A stretch of 64,000 nt of DNA from the NCBI RefSeq assembly GCF_037126465.1, contig NC_088210.1, forward strand, positions 28,173,511-28,237,510. The letters are read 5' to 3'. Position 1 is the first letter of the stretch; each line of letters opens with the position of its first letter. Source of the DNA: Ornithodoros turicata. Taxonomy: Eukaryota > Arthropoda > Arachnida > Ixodida > Argasidae. The position numbers and the translations under genes are program-made. The notes beneath the pieces are model-generated. The model saw only the letters and a program-made list of their open reading frames with translations, did not search any database and was not told the origin of the DNA. This document shows positions 1 to 8,689 of this stretch, piece after piece.

Positions 1-290
1 CCAGCTCCCATGGCATGGTGGTATAAGGATGATCGCTTTCCAGGCCGACACTGGGAGGTGACACGGAATCGAACCCTGTCACCGGCGCTGCTGTCTGAGG
101 TTTTCCCTTGGTTTTCCGAAGACTTTCCAGACGAATGTCGACACAGTTCCCCTTGCAGTCGGCCCAGGACGCATACTAACCCCCCTGTCGCCCAGTCCTT
201 CCTGCTGTCCTCTCTCCATCTGTCCACATCTGTACGCCGCTCATAACCACAGTTGCTTCGCGGCGCTAACACGCAATTTTGAAAAAAATA
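1..290 (+). mobile_element. tRNA-derived SINE (tick Ruka-like), 5' end at window edge
   Basis: The copy has a tRNA-like head with a B-box-like GGAATCGAACCC near 64. Then comes the family-specific body (GTCTGAGGTTTTCCC, TCGGCCCAGGACGCATACTAAC, CTCTCCATCTGTCCACATCTG) and the end TTCGCGGCGCTAACACG followed by an A-rich tail. The same order of blocks recurs at 1528-1790 (minus), 5717-5976, 19022-19240 (minus), 27155-27385 (minus) and 61085-61340, which defines the family. Tick tRNA-derived SINEs are known; equating this family with Ruka is from memory and not sequence-checked. Confidence 0.85.
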
Positions 291-1527
291 ATGATATGGA
301 CAAGGTTAGGTCTGCAGAAAGTTTCTTCTCCTGCTTTTTTTTAAAGGCTTTCCATTGTGCGTATACCTGCAGTATGACAGGTTTACGATTAGAAACTTTT
401 ACTTGACTGCAGAATGTTTGAATATGTCAGAAGACCCTGAGTGTCCAAATTCTTATATGTGCGTTGGGAATTCTACGCGAATTCGTTTTTTTTTTTTTTT
501 TCGGCGAGAAGGACAATGTAGAACGTAGGAACAGGAGGCAAGTTTAATTCCTATGCCCTGAAGGTGCCCCTTCCTGACTTTCAAAGGTGCCACAGCATCG
601 CCTTCAACCATCCTTCCCGGAACTTGACCACAAGGAATAACAAACTATACTCGTTACCTCTCGACGATTTCCCAAGCAGACGACATAATTGCTCGCTGGT
701 TTTGTTGTTGCTCGTCTGCAAGAATATCCTCCGGTCCTGGAGCAAAGACAGGTATTTTTGTTTCGCGTTTAGATGTCGATTTCACTGTAAACGTGACCCC
801 TTCAGAAACCGCAGGTTTGGGTTTAGGAAGAATTCTTTTCATTTTATCTTCGTAAAAGTCGCGGCGTTTTGTCTCCTTTTTGCAGACGCTAACGAATTGG
901 TGGCCACCACAAAAAAGAAAAAGAAAAAAAAAGAAAAAAAAATGGCCGCAGTCCTCGGAAAGCGCACTTGAACACGACGTTGGCTTTCCCCAATGAACAA
1001 TCAGTCAAGAGGCGTCGAACATGGTCACGGTAATTTGCCTGCCCAAAAGCGGGACGCTTTTCCTCGTAAAGTGTCCAATTTTCCGACAAAAGTCCTCTCT
1101 TTCTGGTCCCACAAAGTCAGCCCTAAAAGGGGATGATGACTGGAAAGCGCTGTAAAAAGTTCCGCGAACGGCAGTCGCGTTGGGACACATGGAGGAACCC
1201 ATGGGCGCGCTCACCCTCCAGAGATGCTCCAGGGTGGTCCTTCACAAAAACTGCATGGGGCCTCGTTGCTGGTGAACCGCATGTTTATGGGCCCTATACA
1301 TGGGAGGTTTTCGCAAGAACTCTTTGGTGCCGATGTAGGTGTTCGTGCAAGGGATTGCTTTGAGAACACGTACTATATACGCGCTTGCCCTTCCCATTGT
1401 TGCCATGCGAAATATATGTCCAGGCTGTTTTCAATATAATTAGTAGAGATGGGACGAACCCAGAATTTCCGGAATACGAATCAGAATCTAAGGAAGGTTC
1501 TGTGAACCCACGAATCTTTCATTTTTT
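291..1527. other. no gene seen; short A/T tracts
   Basis: Reading frames here are short and show no splice-supported or family-like coding. There is a T tract near 486-501 and an A/AAG-rich tract at about 909-942. I see nothing else that I can support. Confidence 0.5.
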
Positions 1528-1790
1528 TCAATTTATTCCGTGTTAGCACCGCGAGGCAGCTGTGGCTATGAGCGACGTACAGACGTGGACAGATGGAGGG
1601 AGGACAGAGGGAAGGAGTGGGGGACAGGGGGGGTTAGTATGGGTCCTGGGCCGACTTCAGGGGGAACTGTGATGCCGACATATTCGTCTTGAAATTCTTC
1701 GGAAAACCCAGGGAAAACCTCAGACAGTACAACTGGTGACAGGATTCGAACCCGTGTCACCTCCCAGTCTCGGCGAGGTTCATACGTATG
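1528..1790 (-). mobile_element. tRNA-derived SINE, near full length
   Basis: Read on the minus strand this shows the same blocks as the copy at 1-290. The tRNA-like head has a B box (GGTTCGAATCC type) near 1743-1755 on the complement. The body has the TCGGCCCAGGAC block and the 3' end has GCTAACACGGAATAAATTG. The tail ends at about 1528. Confidence 0.87.
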
Positions 1791-1864
1791 TTGTGCTGCA
1801 ACGTGAGCCGAGCCGACAGTGACTTAGCGTAGAGAGTTGGGTTAGCTGGTAAGGATACCCTTAC

Positions 1865-1886
1865 GAAAAAAAAAAAAAAAGTGTGC

Positions 1887-1917
<31 letters not shown>
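1865..1917. repeat. poly-A then (GA)n microsatellite
   Basis: An A tract at about 1865-1880 is followed by an uninterrupted GA dinucleotide run from 1889 to 1917. Confidence 0.95.
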
Positions 1918-2600
1918 CACACTCTAAGCTCCTGTTCTGGAGCTTGTCCGTGTCGTCATGTGGTGTTAATTTTTCGTTTTCTTTTTCTTCTCATTTTCAC
2001 GCAATGACGTTTATCAAACAGTTTCTCGTGTCTTGTGATCGCCAGTTGGTCAAGTTTCGGTTTTAGAAGTGACAGTCGCACTGTAGCATATGCGGGGCTT
2101 TCCTAATTGTGCGAAGGTGACCATTAAACCCACTATACGGAGGAGCGAAACAATAGGCACGTGGAGCCATGGTGGGTAGACCACTATAACGCAAACATCC
2201 CGCTTTCCCTCTCTCTTCCACGGGGAGCACGATAAGCCTCTCGGCATCTTGAGTACGCTTTTGAAAAATTCGATCTTCTGTCGGGACTTTCCCACGATAG
2301 GCGCGCGCGGGTGTTTGGCTGCCAGATGCTCTGTGCAAGCTGCTGCTCCCTGGCAGATTCTCAGAGTTCTCCAGGCAGAAATTTCTCCCGCCAGCCTTCT
2401 TGCTTTTTAGGGCCTCTTTCGTGTCACAAAGCCACAGTCCGTGGCTGCCTGCTGCAGGCATCGCTATATTATATGTCAATGAACAGTAGAAAGGAATTAT
2501 AATAGTTATTGAGCTAGTAATTGTTATTGAAATTTATAGTGTTCTGTTGCACATAAGGGATACGAGGTTGGAGGAGTATTAAGCTTCATCACTCTGGCCT
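1918..2600. other. no gene seen
   Basis: Overlapping open frames on the minus strand (2050-2479) show no recognisable domain, splice signal or codon pattern. I treat them as chance. Confidence 0.45.
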
Positions 2601-2619
2601 TACGTAGACACAATCAAGC

Positions 2620-2760
2620 GTCCCCCCGCACGGACGTTAGGCACTGAGGAAACTACTCAGTGGTGCCCTCAGTATCTTCGGTATAGTGCTTCAGGCACAC
2701 GTATACCGTCCTCAACGCTGCTCGTGCATACAGCAGTATAGCACATCAGCCACTGACACA
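2620..2760. mobile_element. half copy of a foldback element (see 42752-42911)
   Basis: The words GCACTGAGGAAA, GTGCCCTCAGTATCTTC, GTAGTGCTTC-like and CCGTCCTCAACGCTGCTC match one arm of the inverted-repeat element at 42752-42911 in the same order. The opposite arm is not intact here. Confidence 0.55.
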
Positions 2761-2782
2761 CGAATAAAATACAAAATTACGT

Positions 2783-2961
2783 TGGCGCAACGTCGGCCAC
2801 AAATTGGCAGCATGTTGAAATGACATCGGGCCAATATCCTGACGCGACATCGGCCCAGCTCTGGGCGTTGTTGCAAAGCGTATGTTCCCCCGATATGTGG
2901 GATGTAGGCAGAGGCACATCGGGCCGATGTCGGCCCGATATTGGGGAGCTGCTTGGGTGCA
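2783..2961. mobile_element. diverged member of the GCTGCTTGGG foldback family
   Basis: The interior is a run of degenerate CATCGGGCC / CGGCCCGATATTGG words and the right edge is GAGCTGCTTGGG, the terminal motif of the family described at 3182-3299 and 47827-48138. The left terminus is decayed. Confidence 0.6.
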
Positions 2962-3000
2962 AGCGCGGGCCCAGATCTATTGTTGCGGTTCGTATATGAG

Positions 3001-3125
3001 GACAGTAAGTGGAACACTCTGTATACGGTATCAACGATAAGGACAGTAAGCGGAACGCTATATATACGGTATCAACGATAAGGACAGTATGCGGAACGCT
3101 CTGTATACGGTATCGACGATAAGGC
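3001..3125 (+). repeat. three-copy 41-bp tandem repeat
   Basis: GACAGTA begins at 3001, 3042 and 3083, a period of 41 bp. Each unit contains ACGGTATCAACGATAAG with small changes. It sits directly between two foldback elements. Confidence 0.85.
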
Positions 3126-3181
3126 AAGCAACCGATACTAGTGTCAAAGGACATGGGAAGAGCTGCATGTTGATAAGGCGT

Positions 3182-3299
3182 CCCAAGCAGCACAACATCT
3201 TGGACCAATATTGACAATGTCTGCCCAACATTTGACCAAGATTTGGCCAGTATTGCCAATATTGGTCCAATATTGGGCCAAGGTGTTGTGCTGCTTGGG
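3182..3299. mobile_element. foldback element, CCCAAGCAGC ends
   Basis: It starts CCCAAGCAGCACAACAT and ends with the inverse GTTGTGCTGCTTGGG. The interior is built of TTGGNCCAATATTGG-like palindromic words alternating with ATTGNCAATG. The whole unit can fold into one long imperfect hairpin. No clear target-site duplication. Confidence 0.85.
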
Positions 3300-4380
3300 T
3301 TATACAGACATTATTTCACCCGCGCTCACGCGTGCCAGTTCATGTCATTGACATCCCAGATGATGCGGACGTGGTGAGGGCATCATGCACGAGTACGTGC
3401 GAAAAACTAATCCTGTAGCAACTGTGGGAGGGGGTAAAACCAGGAATGGAAATTGATTTACAGAGGGAACTGGACATAAAATAGCTTACAGAGTACTAGT
3501 ATGCAAATGCTATAGTGAACGGATCTGTCTTTTTTGGCGACTGCCAAATTTCGGGTGTACAGAGCAACACCTCCTCACGCCTGGAACATCAGACTTCACT
3601 TGCCTCACTTCACATCAGACGCACTTGGTTGCCTCATGACAATACACTCGTAACAATACACTTGGTTGGCTCGTGACAATACACTTGGTGTTCCACATCG
3701 CATATACTCGAGTGTAATCCCTCACTTGGTATATTTAACAGGAAATAAATTTTCGTACTCCGTCATGGACAACGTGACAAATCATGTGATTTGAGTTGGA
3801 AGTTATATGTATTGCCACACTTGGATGTTTCGATGACACAGTGATATACAGTGCGTGGCCTTCCCACGGCAGACTTAGGATCGAGGTCCCGATAAACTCG
3901 TCGATGTGATAATCGCAACTTTCGTGACTTGAATAACCGCTGGCCACAAACCCCGTCGGTCCCAGTTAGCAGGAAGCGGAAATACCTTTCCCGTGGATCA
4001 GCTAAGAGGGGGCAACATGCTGTGCAATGAAAATATTGGAAGAAATACGTGTACGGGTTTCGTGGTGCATAATGCGGGCCTATGTACTGACAACAATGAC
4101 AACACACACATGTAGCTTAAAACATTGCATTCATGTGTCTGCAGCAAACACATGTATAGGTGACGAAGAACGAGAAAATGTGCAGTGTGAAATGGGGGGG
4201 GGGGGGGTGAACTGTCCAATCTGGGGCAGCACAATCCGATCTTTGTCGAGCTTTTTATGGAACTATCTAATCTAGTGTATGGAATCAGGTGACCCACGGC
4301 AGTTCAGTAATAATGTGTGATTTCAGTAGTCGATTGCTTGTTTATTTTTGTATTTTTTCTGACTATTTTTCCACCCACAA
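3300..4380. other. no gene seen
   Basis: It contains short near-repeats of AATACACTTGGTT around 3620-3690 and a G tract at about 4194-4207. The open frames here have no supporting features. Confidence 0.45.
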
Positions 4381-4384
4381 ACGC

Positions 4385-4445
4385 GTTTTGGAGTAGCCAG
4401 TCCTGACTGGGTCGGGACTAACATCTGCATATTTTTCTTTCGTTT
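4385..4445 (-). repeat. fragment of a GATGTTAGTCCC..GGCTACTCCA repeat family
   Basis: On the minus strand it reads GATGTTAGTCCCGACCC..GGACTGGCTACTCC. The same pair of blocks recurs at 46612-46675 and, altered, at 44465-44530, so this is a dispersed repeat. Confidence 0.6.
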
Positions 4446-4799
4446 CCATTTCGAATTCAGTAGTCGATTTTGCGTGGGTCATGTCTAATCACATCTACTA
4501 ATCGAGCTCGTCCTTGTCATTTCATTTCATTTCGAGCTTGTCATTTCTTATTAAGTTCTTCAAATGAGCGGAATATTGGTTCTCTTTCAAAACAACTCAG
4601 GAAAAAACAAATCTCGGTGCGATCGACTGGTTCCACTAAAACTGCCGTGTCGATCACGCCTTCATGCATTCACACTCAAGCAACTACGAAAGATTTCTAT
4701 GACTTCCTCATTAACCGCCATTAACTTTCCTTTAATCTAATTTTCCTTTCATCTCTCGGCTCTCGACTGTTCAAGGGCGAGCGTAGACGTACACCCAGG

Positions 4800-5230
4800 C
4801 TCACTCACCCCACGATTTATCTTATGACCCGTATATATACAGCCAGCGCTCCTCCCTTCACGACGAGATCCGCGTTGTCATCGGATGACATCAACAGATC
4901 GCCCCCCTTTGCATCCTTCCGCCGGAGAGAACTCCATTCCTATGCATTAACCGCGCGCGCGGTTCACAATAAGCGGAGCTTCCCGTTCATTCCATTACAC
5001 AGAAGGCGAAAAAATTCCGCCTTGCCGCGGCCCCGCCGGAGAGCTGTCCACCAAATCCTCCGACAAAGGCCTGCGCGAGAGACGGAGAAATGCAAACCAG
5101 GGAGCAGGAGGGGGCCCACCTGCAAAGTAAATGCGGGCCCCGAAATGTTTCCCACGCTCCTCTCGACCAATCAGGAGCGAAGAGTCGTGCGACGCGGATT
5201 TTGGTCCTCGCGTTTTTTGCTTCTTCTTCT
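4800..5230 (+). promoter_or_regulatory. possible CpG-rich promoter
   Basis: A TATA-like CGTATATATACAGCC lies at about 4831-4845. It is followed by a G+C- and CpG-rich stretch that includes a CGCGCGCG palindrome near 4951 and a good CCAAT box (GACCAATCAGGAGCG) at about 5162-5176. An open frame runs 4824-5396 but ends in long poly-Phe stretches and looks accidental. What, if anything, is transcribed is unknown; an upstream promoter or enhancer of the HES gene 3.5 kb downstream is one possibility. Confidence 0.35.
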
Positions 5231-5689
5231 CTTTTACTTTTCTAACCGTTTTATTCTTCCCATCTTGAACTTGCTGCTTTATGCGGTGCCGTGTTTCTTT
5301 TTTTTTTTTCTGTCTTTTTTTCAGACTCTCTCATTTTTTTTTTTCCATACGTCGGGCCCTTTGGATGCTTCTCAACGTCAACTGTTGAGCTTGTAAGTGC
5401 CTGCACGGGCTATTCCTTTCTTTCTTTTCTTTTTTTTTTTCGTCCTGCGATGTTCTCTTCAGATGTGTACGTCAAAAATGAATAGATTTAAAAAAATAGA
5501 TAGGACAGATGAAAAAAAAAAAGAAGAAAATGCTAAGATGCGAATAATAGATACTCAATATTGCACGCGTGCCAATATTCTCAGTGAGAAGGTCGATGGG
5601 ACTGTAACTGCAGTGAGAAACATTGACAAGTACCTCTATGAAAAGCAGTCCGAGTAAATTGTGGGGCAATCATAGCTTCTAGTTCCCTA
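5231..5689. other. pyrimidine-rich spacer, no gene seen
   Basis: Several T-rich runs (5299-5350, 5418-5442) and an A run (5509-5526). No supportable coding. Confidence 0.5.
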
Positions 5690-6105
5690 TGTTTACAATT
5701 ATACTCCCCCATTTTACCAGCTCCCGGTGTTAGGATGACCACTGTCCCACGCCGAGACTGGGGAGGTGACGCGGGTTCGAACCCCCACACCGGCTGTGCT
5801 GTCTGAGGTTTCCCCTGGGAATTCCGACAGACTTTCCAGACGCACGTCGGCACAATTTTCCCTGAAGTCGGCCGAGGACGCATACTAACCACTTGTCCCC
5901 ACTCCTTCCCGCTGTCTATAGGTCTGTACGCCGCTTATAGCCACAGTTGCTTCGCGGCGCTAACACGGAACTAAAAACTCCCCATTTTAGTCCCCTGACC
6001 CTGAAATTTACTCCCCAGCGCTGTCAATAGTCCCTAAACATCGCAGGAAGTTCCGTGGTTGCGGTAAAAGGACTAAAATTACTCCCTTTGTTCTTGGAGT
6101 GTACT
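5690..6105 (+). mobile_element. ACTCCCC/GGGACTA repeat split by a SINE
   Basis: The left piece (to 5716) and right piece (from 5977) together give the dispersed unit with CCCCATTTTAGTCCCCTGACC, AAATTTACTCCCC and GGACTAAAATTACTCCC. The same order of blocks recurs at 9610-9785 (minus), 10385-10630, 12995-13150 and 56225-56410. It is probably a non-autonomous element; its superfamily is not evident. Confidence 0.75.
5717..5976 (+). mobile_element. tRNA-derived SINE inserted in another repeat, with TSD
   Basis: Same blocks as the copy at 1-290: B box GGTTCGAACCC near 5775, the GTCTGAGG block, and the end CGCGGCGCTAACACGG plus an A-rich tail. It is flanked by ACTCCCC(C)ATTTTA at 5703-5716 and 5977-5989, a 13-bp target-site duplication differing by one C, as expected for LINE-type retroposition. 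Confidence 0.9.
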
Positions 6106-6111
6106 GTCAGG

Positions 6112-6240
6112 GCCATAGATTTCCCTCAGACGCTTTAAGACAAATGTCTGTGCAGTTCCCTGTGAAGAAGTCGGCCCAGGACGCACGGTCCACTCGAGCA
6201 ACTTGTCGCCACAGCGAGCGCAGCTAGCACGGCAAAAACG
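6112..6240 (+). mobile_element. SINE fragment
   Basis: It retains the middle block (GACGCTTTAAGACAAATGTC, AGTCGGCCCAGGACGCA) and the tail word GCTAGCACGG. The tRNA-like head is missing. Confidence 0.65.
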
Positions 6241-7600
6241 CGCCCCCCGCCAACATTCGTCATTCGCCGTGGCAAATTCGTCTGCTTCGGAGGGACGGGG
6301 TGCGACGCTATTTTTCGGTCACTAGTGGCGCCTGACATTCACGTTCTTTCTTTCTTTCGTTATGGGGAATTATAGGAGAGGTCAGCCTTACGATGCTTCT
6401 GGTTGGTGCTTACGTGTTCCGTCGCATGGGCGCTTGAACCTCGCGACGTGTTACGTCAGCCGCACGAATGTAGGTGTGGGGTTCGCAAGTCCGCTGTGCA
6501 TATACCAGCTATAATATATATATATATATATATACATACATAATATAAAATATGCTACACTCCTGTTTTTTTTTTTTGCAACAAAATTGTATGAAATTAT
6601 CGGATGTTGCACCGCTCCTTCAAAGCGGTGTTGAAACTGAAACCAGAACTAGACGTGTCTTTATAGATTCAACACAGTATGTACACAGAAGAAGTGCAGC
6701 ACGAGAATCCCCAGCTGCTTCGCGGCGGTAACATAGAATTAAAAAAAAATTAAAAAGAAAGACGAAAAATCCAAGGAGCATTTTTTTTAATGCGCCCCTA
6801 CTAGTTTCGGTTTCGAGTCGCCCTCGTTAGTTTCGGTTCTAGTTTCGGTTTCGAGTCGCAGATTCAGGTTCGCCTAATCCCTTTTGTTCTCACGTGAGAG
6901 TTTGTCTTTCAGGTCACGTTTGACCAATGCAGACGGTGTTCATGCACATGAGAGACATAAAACAAACTTCTAGCAGGAACTTGAGTGCGACGCATAAAAG
7001 AAATGCAACATTCCCCGTTTTGTCGTTGTCGTTCACCAGGCTTATCCGTCATCTCTTCAAGCAAAACACATAGATATTACTTCCGTGAGGGAGCTAGCCT
7101 TATAGCCATTTTTTAATGATACGATCTAGATTTAATCCCTGTCCATACCTCTTGACGTGCACCGACGGCGCATTTTATGCTGGGCTTAAAAAGAAACGAA
7201 CGGAACTAACCGATCGTAAACGACGTAAAAACAAAAAAGCGTAACACATTCCACACATAGCACCACTCTTCTGCAGCACTGGCACATCGTGGTACAGATA
7301 AGAACAGGAAGGCGTTGCTCTCCTCCAAAGTTTTGGTGACTCCTCTAAGACGACCAAGAATCTGGCGCGATGGCTTCGTTCTCTCCACAAATAAGATCCG
7401 GGTCTGAACTTCGTCGCCTACCCAACGTGGTCGCCGCACGAAATCCGCCTCGACTGCAATATAATTTCACCTCGGCGGCAGCGCAGGAAGCGAGCGATCA
7501 ACGGCGCGGCACGCGTGCCACGAGAACCCCTCTGCTACTCCCTCCAATAAAAAAGTCAAACAAAGAAAAGCGAGCGAAGAGCGAGGGTAGCGCACTCTGT
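6241..7600. other. upstream region of the HES gene, no gene seen
   Basis: It holds a (TA)n microsatellite at 6514-6534, a SINE tail remnant (TTCGCGGCGGTAACA plus A/T run) at about 6718-6765 and a small repeat of AGTTTCGGTTT words at 6805-6860. The frame at 7370-7603 has no domain or splice support. Confidence 0.5.
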
Positions 7601-7619
7601 TAGAATGTTCCAAAACCTC

Positions 7620-7679
7620 GTCACGTGACCCACCACCTTGCCGCTACCAAACCGCACGCTTTTTCCTCACGTGACCCAC
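7620..7679. promoter_or_regulatory. two identical E-boxes TCACGTGACCCAC
   Basis: The 13-mer TCACGTGACCCAC occurs at 7621-7633 and again at 7667-7679, 46 bp apart, about 1 kb upstream of the HES start codon. The core is a CACGTG E-box. The first copy extends to the perfect palindrome GTCACGTGAC, the preferred site of MITF/TFE/USF-class bHLH-zip factors. CACGTG can also bind HES-type repressors, so autoregulation is possible. Confidence 0.55.
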
Positions 7680-7856
7680 ACAGGCTTCGTCTCGTGCATC
7701 GCAATGCCTGCTGGGCGCCAGGAACTTTTTTCTTCTTGATGCCGGTGCTGCCACTCTTTCTTCTTTATCGCCCGTCTTTTTGCTTCTGCGTTTGATTCTT
7801 CGGTCGTCGTTTTGCTCCCCTCGCCCCCCTCCATGTGGTCGTCTGCCCGATCAGAG

Positions 7857-7888
7857 TGTGGGAACGCAGGACCGAGGCGTTTCTCACA
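7857..7888. promoter_or_regulatory. Su(H)/CSL paired site (SPS), Notch response element
   Basis: TGTGGGAA at 7857-7864 on the + strand and TTCTCACA at 7881-7888 (TGTGAGAA on the minus strand) both match the Su(H) consensus YGTGRGAA. They face head to head with exactly 16 bp between them. This is the geometry required for cooperative dimeric Notch-CSL-Mastermind complexes, and it matches the paired sites of Drosophila E(spl) genes and vertebrate HES1. It lies 739 bp upstream of the HES start codon. The sequence match is direct; function is inferred. Confidence 0.88.
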
Positions 7889-7898
7889 CGCGGACGTG

Positions 7899-7916
7899 CA
7901 CCAGAAGCACGCCAAT
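7899..7916 (+). promoter_or_regulatory. N-box and CCAAT motif next to the SPS
   Basis: CACCAG at 7899-7904 matches the N-box CACNAG bound by hairy/E(spl)/HES repressors. CCAAT follows at 7912-7916. The position, 10 bp downstream of the paired Su(H) site, would suit negative autoregulation. Both motifs are short and common. Confidence 0.35.
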
Positions 7917-8035
7917 TGAGAGCGAGGGGGAACAGGGAGAGAGGGAGATTTAGAAAGTAGCAGGATAGCAAGCTTTGCGTCCGCGCGCGATGGGCGAAAT
8001 TACAAGGGAGAGAGAGAGACGTTGGAGAGAGAGTG

Positions 8036-8041
8036 TATATA
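8036..8041 (+). promoter_or_regulatory. candidate TATA box of the HES gene
   Basis: TGTATATACGC lies about 150 bp downstream of the paired Su(H) site, within a GA-rich proximal region. A start about 30 bp further would give a 5'UTR of roughly 560 nt. An alternative TATA-like GATAAAAG is at 8317-8324. The sequence alone does not decide between them. Confidence 0.35.
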
Positions 8042-8065
8042 CGCATCGTTGACCTCCGTATAAAC

Positions 8066-8626
8066 GCGTATTGCTGAGGGATGGGAATGAGGCAAGGAGG
8101 ATCGCGCGCCGTGCGATTCGATACTAAAACACAACTAGAAAAGTTGGTACTACGTCGGCGCGCGCGGCCTTTTTCCTGCTTTTTATTTTCCTGCGGAGCC
8201 TTTTTATTATTCTCGCCGTGCGTCGGCCGAGAACGCGTGTGTCGCGATGCGAGCGTCCGTTCCCACGGTGCTGCGAAAAGGGGGGAGGCAGTAATCAGAG
8301 TCAACTCGGGAGGAGGGATAAAAGAGGTGGAGGAGGAAGAGATGGTTTGCGTCGTTGCTGGGAGCGCGTACTTCTGAAGAAGCTACCTGCTGCGTGCGGT
8401 GCTGCATTCCGTTAGAAGGGAGGAGAGGGGGAGGAGACCATACCATCCACAAACGATGGTGATGGTGGCAGTCAATTTGCGTCGTGGCGGGTGAACGGTG
8501 TGCACTGTGGATTCCCGGTGCCAAGTCGGAGACCCTCTGGATACGACGGTCGTCGCAAGTGTGAACGGTGCCCGAAACGCGAACACCCTGGATCTCAAAG
8601 TGACTTCGTCGGGGCTGCCCTCCACC
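8066..8626 (+). other. probable 5'UTR / proximal promoter of the HES gene
   Basis: This is G+C-richer than its surroundings. The frame of the start codon stays open upstream to 8498, but ATG 8627 has the strong context TCCACCATGG and starts the only segment that looks like a HES N-terminus. The transcription start is not known, so the 5' boundary is provisional. Confidence 0.4.
8260..8267 (-). promoter_or_regulatory. single high-affinity Su(H) site
   Basis: TTCCCACG on the + strand reads CGTGGGAA on the minus strand, the strongest form of the Su(H)/CSL consensus. It is 372 bp downstream of the paired site, 360 bp before the start codon, and may lie in the 5'UTR depending on the transcription start. 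Confidence 0.55.
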
Positions 8627-8689
8627 ATGGGCAGCGAGCCTGCAGCAGCGGCTGAGAGACCTCAAGTGAAAGCCAGTGAATCTCGAAGG
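8627..8689 (+). CDS. HES gene coding exon 1 (residues 1-21)
   Basis: It starts at ATG 8627 in a strong Kozak context and reads to ESRR, the beginning of the basic region. The donor is AGG|GTCAGT at 8689/8690, phase 0. The start is chosen over an in-frame upstream ATG at 8498 because of context and because family members have short N-termini before the basic region. Confidence 0.9.

Noticed and set aside
3182..3299. CRISPR-like or regulatory palindromic array
   Set aside because: Repeats are irregular and inverted rather than regularly spaced and direct, and the genome is eukaryotic; a foldback transposon explains the structure.
4824..5396. 190-codon + open frame downstream of a TATA-like box
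   Set aside because: Composition changes abruptly from Arg/Ser-rich to poly-Phe from T-rich DNA; no domain is recognisable. Kept only as possible regulatory DNA.
7765..8304. 179-codon minus-strand frame across the HES promoter
   Set aside because: It overlaps the Su(H) sites and proximal promoter in G+C-rich DNA; no domain or minus-strand splice signals.
8498..8626. In-frame upstream ATG that would add 43 residues to the HES protein
   Set aside because: The context is weaker than at 8627, and family members start shortly before the basic region; it is treated as 5'UTR, though not excluded.
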